A stretch of 5,036 nt of DNA from an uncultured Desulfobacteraceae bacterium (GTDB lineage Bacteria > Desulfobacterota > Desulfobacteria > Desulfobacterales > UBA2174). Below, one piece after another: positions 1-5,036 of the stretch. Position 1 is the stretch's first letter. Each line of letters starts with the position of its first letter. The position numbers and the translations under genes are program-made. The notes under the pieces are model-generated. The model worked only from the letters and a program-made list of their open reading frames with translations. It was not told where the DNA came from and did no database searches. The stretch is from positions 1 to 5,036 of the forward strand of contig CALJLV010000074.1 in NCBI GenBank assembly GCA_937982505.1, read 5' to 3'.

Positions 1-1444
<1,444 letters not shown>

Positions 1445-1453
1445 GAATACGGT

Positions 1454-1459
1454 CCTCCT
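1454..1459 (-). promoter_or_regulatory. Ribosome binding site of rpoD
   Basis: The minus strand reads AGGAGG nine bases upstream of the rpoD ATG at 1444. It is a full match to the Shine-Dalgarno core and fixes the start codon. Confidence 0.85.
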
Positions 1460-1473
1460 GGAAACGGTCTGGG

Positions 1474-1502
1474 AAGATCAGCGACGTTTAAGACTGGGTC
1501 AA
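1474..1502 (-). promoter_or_regulatory. Weak candidate promoter for rpoD, overlapping the end of dnaG
   Basis: On the minus strand TTGACC (1502-1497) is separated by exactly 17 bases from GATCTT (1479-1474). The -35 matches the consensus at five of six positions; the -10 matches at only three. Initiation about seven bases downstream would give a leader of roughly 20 bases that still contains the rpoD AGGAGG. The -35 overlaps the last dnaG codons, so it may be a chance result of coding sequence. Extra rpoD promoters inside or after dnaG are known in E. coli, which makes the position plausible, but the sequence evidence alone is weak. Confidence 0.25.
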
Positions 1503-3293
1503 TTTACGCCGGGAACGCTCTTTTTGGCGAGCCTTGCGGTGGATCTCGCGCAGCAGCGCCTCGAGGCGCTGGCTGTCGGCCTCCTGCTCGGCCTGGCTCA
1601 CCGCGGCGACGCGACTGTCGCGACCCCGGCCGCCGGCCAGTTCAAAATGGCGCATCAGTTTGCGGCACCCGTCTTCGGTCCATGCCTCATCGGCCACCAT
1701 CAACCGGCTGGCCAGGCGCCGCAGTTCCGGGTCGGCCAGCGCCGTCAGCGGGTCGGGCGGCTCACCGGTCCGGCGATAGTGCGCCAGCAGCGCATCGGCG
1801 ACGGCCTTCAACCGCAAGTCAACAAAATAGGACGTCAATCCGCGTTTGTCGACCTCCGCCAGGACCCGGGGATACTGGAGCATCATGGTGATCACCTGCC
1901 GTTCAAGGGGAGGCAGGCGCTCCGGCGGGCGCTCCGGCGCCCTTGACCGCGGACCGGCCCGGTCGCGGCCGATGCGCTTGAGGATGACCGCCTCTTCGAC
2001 GCCCACCCGTTCGGCGAGCAATTTGACATACAGGGCGCGGGTGACCGGGTCGTCCACGATCCCGAGCGCCTGGATCAAGGCGCCCACGACCCGGGACCGA
2101 CCTTCGATGGTGTCGCCGTGCTGGCGCAGCATGGCGTCCAGCATGAAGGGGAAAATCCCCCGGGCCCGCTCGGCCAGGGCCAGGAAGGCCTGGCGGCCGT
2201 GGGTCTGCAGGAAGCTGTCCGGATCCTGTCCGGAGGGCAGTTCCAGGATGACGGTGTTGATGCCTTTCTCCTGCTGGAAGCTGCCGGCGGTATAGCGCTG
2301 GTGGAGCTGCTCGAATATCGGCCGGGCCCGTTCGGCGGCCTTTTGGCCGGCCGCGTCGCCGTCAAAGACCAGGACGATGCGCCCGGCGCCCACGAAGCGC
2401 TTGAGCAGCCCGATCTGCTCGGCCGTCAGGGCGGTGCCCAGGGTGGCCGCCGCGTTGCCGATCCCGTGCTGCTGCAGGGCCAGCAGGTCGAGATACCCCT
2501 CGACGACATAGACCGTCTGGGCCTGGCGGCAGGCCTGGCGCGCCTGATACAGGCCGTAGAGGCAGCGCCGCTTGTTGTAGAGCGGGGTTTCCGGCGAGTT
2601 CAGGTACTTGGGCGGAGCGTCGCCCAGAACCCGCCCGCCGAACCCGACGAGGGTGCCGTCGACGTCGAGGATGGGAAAGATGATCCTCTCGCGGAAGCGG
2701 TCATAGTAGCCGCTGCCGCTCTTTCGAGGAACGATCAGACCGGCCTTTTCCATCAGCGCCGGCGGGAACCTTTTTGACCCCAGATGCGCCAGCAGCCGGT
2801 CCCAGGCCGCCGGGGCCCAGCCGAGCTGGAAATCGCTCACGATTTGCGATTTGAAGCCGCGCCCTTCCAGGTAGTCGCGCGCCCTGCGCCCCTCTTCGGG
2901 ATGGGCCAGCAGCCGGGAGAAAAAGTCCCGGGCCGCCAGGTTGACGGCCCGCAAGCGCTCGCGTTCGTCCGCGCCGGGCAGAGGACCTCGGCCGTCGTCG
3001 GGTAGCTGGATGCCGTAGCGTCGCGCCAGGGCCTTGATGGCCTCGGGAAAATTGAGGCCCTGCTGGCGCATGAGAAATGAAAAGACGTCTCCGCCTTCAC
3101 CGCAGCCGAAACAGTGAAAGATCTGCTTTTCCGGATTGACGGTAAACGAGGGAGTTTTTTCGCTGTGGAAGGGGCAAAGGCCCACCAGGTTTCTGCCGGT
3201 CTGCCGCAGGGCCACCACCTCGGACACGATCTCCACGATATTGGCCGCCCGGCGCACTTCCCGAATGATGGCTTCCGGAATCTGTCCGCCCAA
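1488..3293 (-). CDS. dnaG: DNA primase DnaG, TTG start
   Basis: Primase that lays down RNA primers at the replication fork, working with the DnaB helicase. The 601-residue product has the normal family length. The N-terminal zinc-binding domain (about 1-100) has ligands C40, H43, C61 and C64, at the same numbers as in E. coli. The catalytic TOPRIM core follows, with E265 in EGYLD, D311 and D313 in DGDAAG, and D357 and D359 in DPDSF. An Arg/Pro-rich linker (about 443-461) leads to a DnaB-binding type C-terminal domain (about 462-601) that ends in a very basic helix. I chose TTG at 3293 because AGGAGG lies six bases upstream, the product begins MGGQIPE like E. coli MAGRIPR, and the zinc ligands then align exactly. 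The open frame continues upstream to an ATG at 3449, but that part overlaps the lipoprotein gene and does not look like primase. The spacing between DGD and DPD is about ten residues longer than in E. coli. Confidence 0.97.
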   Translation of the reverse strand: MGGQIPEAIIREVRRAANIVEIVSEVVALRQTGRNLVGLCPFHSEKTPSFTVNPEKQIFHCFGCGEGGDVFSFLMRQQGLNFPEAIKALARRYGIQLPDDGRGPLPGADERERLRAVNLAARDFFSRLLAHPEEGRRARDYLEGRGFKSQIVSDFQLGWAPAAWDRLLAHLGSKRFPPALMEKAGLIVPRKSGSGYYDRFRERIIFPILDVDGTLVGFGGRVLGDAPPKYLNSPETPLYNKRRCLYGLYQARQACRQAQTVYVVEGYLDLLALQQHGIGNAAATLGTALTAEQIGLLKRFVGAGRIVLVFDGDAAGQKAAERARPIFEQLHQRYTAGSFQQEKGINTVILELPSGQDPDSFLQTHGRQAFLALAERARGIFPFMLDAMLRQHGDTIEGRSRVVGALIQALGIVDDPVTRALYVKLLAERVGVEEAVILKRIGRDRAGPRSRAPERPPERLPPLERQVITMMLQYPRVLAEVDKRGLTSYFVDLRLKAVADALLAHYRRTGEPPDPLTALADPELRRLASRLMVADEAWTEDGCRKLMRHFELAGGRGRDSRVAAVSQAEQEADSQRLEALLREIHRKARQKERSRRKLTQS

Positions 3294-3299
3294 ACGCTG

Positions 3300-3305
3300 C
3301 CTCCT
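3300..3305 (-). promoter_or_regulatory. Ribosome binding site that sets the dnaG TTG start
   Basis: AGGAGG on the minus strand lies six bases before TTG at 3293. The in-frame alternatives are GTG at 3320, which would place this motif inside the gene, and ATG at 3449, which lies in the upstream lipoprotein gene. Neither gives the usual primase N-terminus. The site therefore decides the start. Confidence 0.85.
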
Positions 3306-3376
3306 GCCTGGCTTGTCCACTGCGGCGTGATGGTCCCTGACGGTGACCAGTTGGGGACGGATCGCGGCGGCGCCCT

Positions 3377-4087
3377 TCAGCGCTGAGCGCCGAAGCCGCT
3401 CAACATCTCCTTGAGGCTTTGGGCGACCATCTGATCGGCGCTGATCCATTCGCCCCGCCGCTTGAGAAAGGTGCCGAAAGCGAGCAGGTTTTCATCCAGG
3501 GACTTCTGGGTTTCGTCGAATTCGTCGAACCAGATCAGGCGCCCCTGGCCGGTCTCCATCAGATAAAGGCCATAGGCCACCGAGGCGGGCGCGGCGGCGG
3601 CAAAGCGTCCCCCTTCACGCTCCCGGACCCGGTACAGATACCCCACCAGCACGGCATCCACCTCCAGATTCCGGCCCGCGGTGAGCACCAGCCCATGCTG
3701 GGCCAGGGGTCCCGCGGCGCTGGCGTCCACCTGATCCATGGCGGCCTGCACGGTGGCGGGCCCCACCACTTCGAACCCCTGGGCCGCCAGATGTTCCTCG
3801 ATGCGTGCGGTCATCATCGCGGCCAGTTCCGGGGCTGCCGATCCGGTGACGAATACCTTGCCCGTGAGCGGCGCACGCGCACTGCGCTCCGGTCCATAGA
3901 CCCGCGCCATATCGACCACGGGAGCCAGGCCGATCCGCTTCAGGTGCGCGATGGCCGGGTCGCCCTCGCCCTCCTGCCGCACTCCGGCGCACCCGCTTGC
4001 CAGCGAACTGATCAGCAATCCCAGACTCAGCCCGATGGCGGTCAGGATTTTCGACCTCACCCGTAAACGATCACCCCTTGGGATCAT
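3377..4087 (-). CDS. Predicted outer-membrane lipoprotein of unknown function
   Basis: I recognise no characterised function. The 236-residue product has a basic N-terminus (R4, R7, R9, R11, K13), a hydrophobic stretch (about 14-29) and a lipobox-like ASGC ending at C33. This indicates lipidation after cleavage by signal peptidase II. The residue after the cysteine is Ala rather than Asp, which suggests outer membrane sorting by the E. coli rule. The mature part alternates strands and helices: a strand (KRIGLAPVVD), a helix with ARIEEHLAAQGFEVV, then DAVLVGYLYRVRE from D144, ASVAYGLYLMETG, and RLIWFDEFDETQKSLDENL from about 183. That pattern loosely resembles the nucleotide-free fold of the CsgG and TolB N-terminal type, also seen in LpoB, but this is a guess from pattern. 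GGGAG six bases before the ATG supports the start. The gene lies 42 bases after hisB and 83 before dnaG, on the same strand. That arrangement suggests co-transcription but does not show a shared role. Confidence 0.88.
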   Translation of the reverse strand: MIPRGDRLRVRSKILTAIGLSLGLLISSLASGCAGVRQEGEGDPAIAHLKRIGLAPVVDMARVYGPERSARAPLTGKVFVTGSAAPELAAMMTARIEEHLAAQGFEVVGPATVQAAMDQVDASAAGPLAQHGLVLTAGRNLEVDAVLVGYLYRVREREGGRFAAAAPASVAYGLYLMETGQGRLIWFDEFDETQKSLDENLLAFGTFLKRRGEWISADQMVAQSLKEMLSGFGAQR

Positions 4088-4093
4088 GGGATT

Positions 4094-4098
4094 CTCCC
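4094..4098 (-). promoter_or_regulatory. Ribosome binding site of the lipoprotein gene
   Basis: GGGAG on the minus strand lies six bases before the ATG at 4087. It supports this start over the in-frame GTG at 4060, which would shorten the basic part of the signal peptide. Confidence 0.65.
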
Positions 4099-4100
4099 GC

Positions 4101-4116
4101 CCGGGCCCGGGCCCGG
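4101..4116. repeat. 16-base perfect GC-only palindrome between hisB and the lipoprotein gene
   Basis: CCGGGCCCGGGCCCGG equals its own reverse complement. It can also be read as GGGCCC units in tandem. It fills much of the 42-base gap between hisB and the lipoprotein gene and lies just upstream of that gene's ribosome binding site. No T-run follows it on either strand, so it is not a standard intrinsic terminator. As RNA it could form a short, very stable stem and influence mRNA processing or translation of the next gene, but that is speculation. Confidence 0.6.
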
Positions 4117-4129
4117 TGCAAAGGGACGG

Positions 4130-4720
4130 TTAGAGGATGCCTTTGCTCGATCGGACCGAGCCGATCCGGGGATCCAGGCCGGCGGCTTCGTCCAGGGCTC
4201 TGCCCAGGGCCTTGAAAACGGCCTCGATCACATGGTGTCCGTTCTCGCCGTAGCGCACCGCCACATGGAGGCCCATGCCGCCGCGCTGGCTCAGCGCACG
4301 GCAGAACTCTTTGGCCAGCAGGCCGTCAAAGGGCATCTGGAAGGTCAGATCCGATGGCATCCGCCAGACCAGAAAGGGGCGGTTGGACAGGTCGATGACC
4401 ACCTCGGCCAGCGCTTCGTCCATGGGGGTCACGGCGCTGCCGTAGCGCCGCAGTCCATGACGGTCTCCCAGGGCCTGATTCAGGGCGTCGCCCAGCGTGA
4501 GCCCCACGTCCTCCACCGTGTGGTGCCAGTCGACATGCAGATCGCCGGCCGCCGCCACCGCCAGGTCGAAAAACCCGTGAACGCCGAAAAGGGTCAACAT
4601 GTGGTCAAAAAAACCGATCCCCGTTTCGGCGTCGACCCGGCCCCGGCCATCGAGGTTCAGTTCCACCCGGACATTGGTTTCGCCTGTCCGGCGTTCGACG
4701 CTTGCCGCGCGATCGCTCAT
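4130..4720 (-). CDS. hisB: Imidazoleglycerol-phosphate dehydratase HisB (monofunctional)
   Basis: Catalyses dehydration of imidazole glycerol phosphate to imidazole acetol phosphate in cytoplasmic histidine biosynthesis. At 196 residues it has the length of the stand-alone dehydratase and lacks the N-terminal phosphatase domain of the E. coli bifunctional enzyme. Near the start is ERRTGETNV, then FFDHML with the first metal-site His. The two hallmark metal-binding motifs follow: HHTVED beginning at H66, and GHHVIEA with H162, H163 and E166. PMDEALAEVVIDLSNRP lies between them and the product ends RSSKGIL. All catalytic residues I can check are present. I chose ATG at 4720 because the product then begins MSDRAASVERRT, as in the family, and GGTGA lies four bases upstream. 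An in-frame ATG at 4864 would add 48 unrelated residues. No other his gene is visible in the window. hisB is the first gene after the intergenic promoter and is followed by the lipoprotein gene. Confidence 0.96.
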   Translation of the reverse strand: MSDRAASVERRTGETNVRVELNLDGRGRVDAETGIGFFDHMLTLFGVHGFFDLAVAAAGDLHVDWHHTVEDVGLTLGDALNQALGDRHGLRRYGSAVTPMDEALAEVVIDLSNRPFLVWRMPSDLTFQMPFDGLLAKEFCRALSQRGGMGLHVAVRYGENGHHVIEAVFKALGRALDEAAGLDPRIGSVRSSKGIL

Positions 4721-4724
4721 CGCG

Positions 4725-4729
4725 TCACC
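4725..4729 (-). promoter_or_regulatory. Probable ribosome binding site of hisB
   Basis: GGTGA on the minus strand lies four bases before the ATG at 4720. It matches the downstream part of the anti-Shine-Dalgarno complement (GGAGGTGATC). The match is moderate, and weaker than the AGGAGG of dnaG and rpoD. Confidence 0.45.
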
Positions 4730-4801
4730 ACACCCCAGCGCCCTCCATGGCCGCACGCGCCCTTTGCCTCGACACCCGCGGGAAGGCGAAAATAAGTTGA
4801 A

Positions 4802-4853
4802 CCCGAGGCCCCGGAAGCTTCGCCGCCATCCATGGGGGAGGCTGCCGCTCGGG
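4802..4853 (-). other. Inverted repeat in the hisB leader
   Basis: CCCGAG (4802-4807) and CTCGGG (4848-4853) are a perfect six-base inverted repeat about 40 bases apart, within the predicted hisB 5' leader. The enclosed DNA holds the palindrome GAAGCTTC (4814-4821) and GC-rich tracts that could pair further. It could form a structured leader, but six base pairs across a long loop can arise by chance in GC-rich DNA. I recognise no known riboswitch and no His-rich leader peptide. Confidence 0.3.
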
Positions 4854-4886
4854 CCTGAAAACAAATAGGGTCAAACATAACCGGAT

Positions 4887-4916
4887 AAAATAAAAACAAC
4901 CCTGGATGGATGTCAA
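4887..4916 (-). promoter_or_regulatory. Sigma-70-type promoter upstream of hisB
   Basis: On the minus strand a perfect TTGACA (4916-4911) is followed after 18 bases by TATTTT (4892-4887), which matches the -10 consensus at four of six positions including T1, A2 and T6. The element lies in a clearly AT-rich patch (about 4855-4930) in otherwise GC-rich DNA, downstream of the receiver-domain gene. Predicted initiation near 4880 gives a leader of roughly 160 bases to the hisB ATG. It is the only strong promoter candidate I see, and could drive hisB, the lipoprotein gene, dnaG and rpoD. Confidence 0.6.
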
Positions 4917-4975
4917 CCGGTTTCTGGGTTTTCTCCACGGCCGCGTCAGAGCAATCCGCACGGGCCGACGGGCCA

Positions 4976-5036
4976 TCACCCGCCCAGGGCCTGGCGCACG
5001 TGCCGCGCCAGGGCCTGGCGCGAAAACGGTTTTTCC
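4976..5036 (-). CDS. C-terminal end of a probable response-regulator receiver domain protein (partial)
   Basis: Only the last 19 codons and the TGA stop are in the window; they read EKPFSRQALARHVRQALGG. Lys-Pro-Phe followed by a short amphipathic helix that ends the protein is the typical finish of a CheY-like receiver domain: the conserved Lys of the phosphorylation site, then the last helix. This suggests a single-domain response regulator or a hybrid histidine kinase with a C-terminal receiver. With so few residues the family call is an inference, and the rest of the protein is unknown. A 14-base direct repeat (4984-4997 and 5008-5021) encodes the two RQAL segments. The gene ends about 60 bases before the hisB promoter, with no clear terminator. 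Confidence 0.6.
   Translation of the reverse strand, partial: EKPFSRQALARHVRQALGG

Noticed and set aside
2118..2777. A 219-codon plus-strand open frame
   Set aside because: It is wholly antisense to the dnaG catalytic core and is low in complexity, with no family resemblance.
3294..3449. N-terminal extension of dnaG to an ATG at 3449
   Set aside because: It overlaps the lipoprotein gene, does not resemble primase, and would put the AGGAGG site inside the gene.
3419..4066. A 215-codon plus-strand open frame
   Set aside because: It is antisense to the lipoprotein gene, which has a clear lipobox and ribosome binding site. The plus-strand product has neither.
4775..4782. CCCGCGGG palindrome as an operator or terminator
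   Set aside because: It is only eight bases long with no T-run or flanking symmetry, and is expected by chance in GC-rich DNA.
4232..4795. A 187-codon plus-strand open frame
   Set aside because: It is antisense to hisB, whose metal-binding motifs are unmistakable.
4721..4864. N-terminal extension of hisB to an ATG at 4864
   Set aside because: The 48 extra residues are Arg/Gly-rich and unlike HisB, and the family start is at 4720.
4717..4938. A 73-codon minus-strand open frame in the hisB leader as a regulatory leader peptide
   Set aside because: It has no run of His codons, starts upstream of the likely transcription start, and overlaps the hisB start by only a few bases. Nothing supports translation.

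Overview
This window looks like ordinary chromosome from a GC-rich Gram-negative bacterium, most likely a member of the Desulfobacterota (the former Deltaproteobacteria, Desulfobacterales-like). That guess rests on the style of the RpoD and DnaG proteins (for example the RpoD region 1.2 entry 'DPVKMYLREMG' and the DnaG zinc finger) and on an outer-membrane-type lipoprotein. It is inference from memory of these families, not a search.

Every gene I can support lies on the minus strand, so the window reads from right to left. At the right edge (5036 to 4976) are the last 19 codons of a gene whose ending resembles the C-terminus of a response-regulator receiver domain. A roughly 255-base intergenic region follows. 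It holds an AT-rich patch with a good sigma-70-type promoter (TTGACA, 18-base spacer, TATTTT) and a leader of about 160 bases. Next come hisB (imidazoleglycerol-phosphate dehydratase, 4720 to 4130), a lipoprotein of unknown function (4087 to 3377), dnaG (primase, 3293 to 1488, starting at TTG) and rpoD (primary sigma factor, from 1444 past the left edge). The gaps between these genes are 42, 83 and 43 bases. I see no convincing terminator between them, so they could form one transcription unit. A weak candidate promoter at the end of dnaG could also supply rpoD alone.

dnaG followed by rpoD is the core of the classical macromolecular synthesis operon, which couples replication priming to transcription initiation. 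In Escherichia coli rpsU precedes dnaG. Here that position is held by the lipoprotein gene and hisB. The main points worth a second look are this variant context, the TTG start of dnaG with its strong ribosome binding site, the hisB leader, a 16-base all-GC palindrome between hisB and the lipoprotein gene, and the uncharacterised lipoprotein. I found no mobile element, CRISPR array, tRNA, rRNA or clear sign of horizontal transfer, and nothing that amounts to a new defence or other exotic system.
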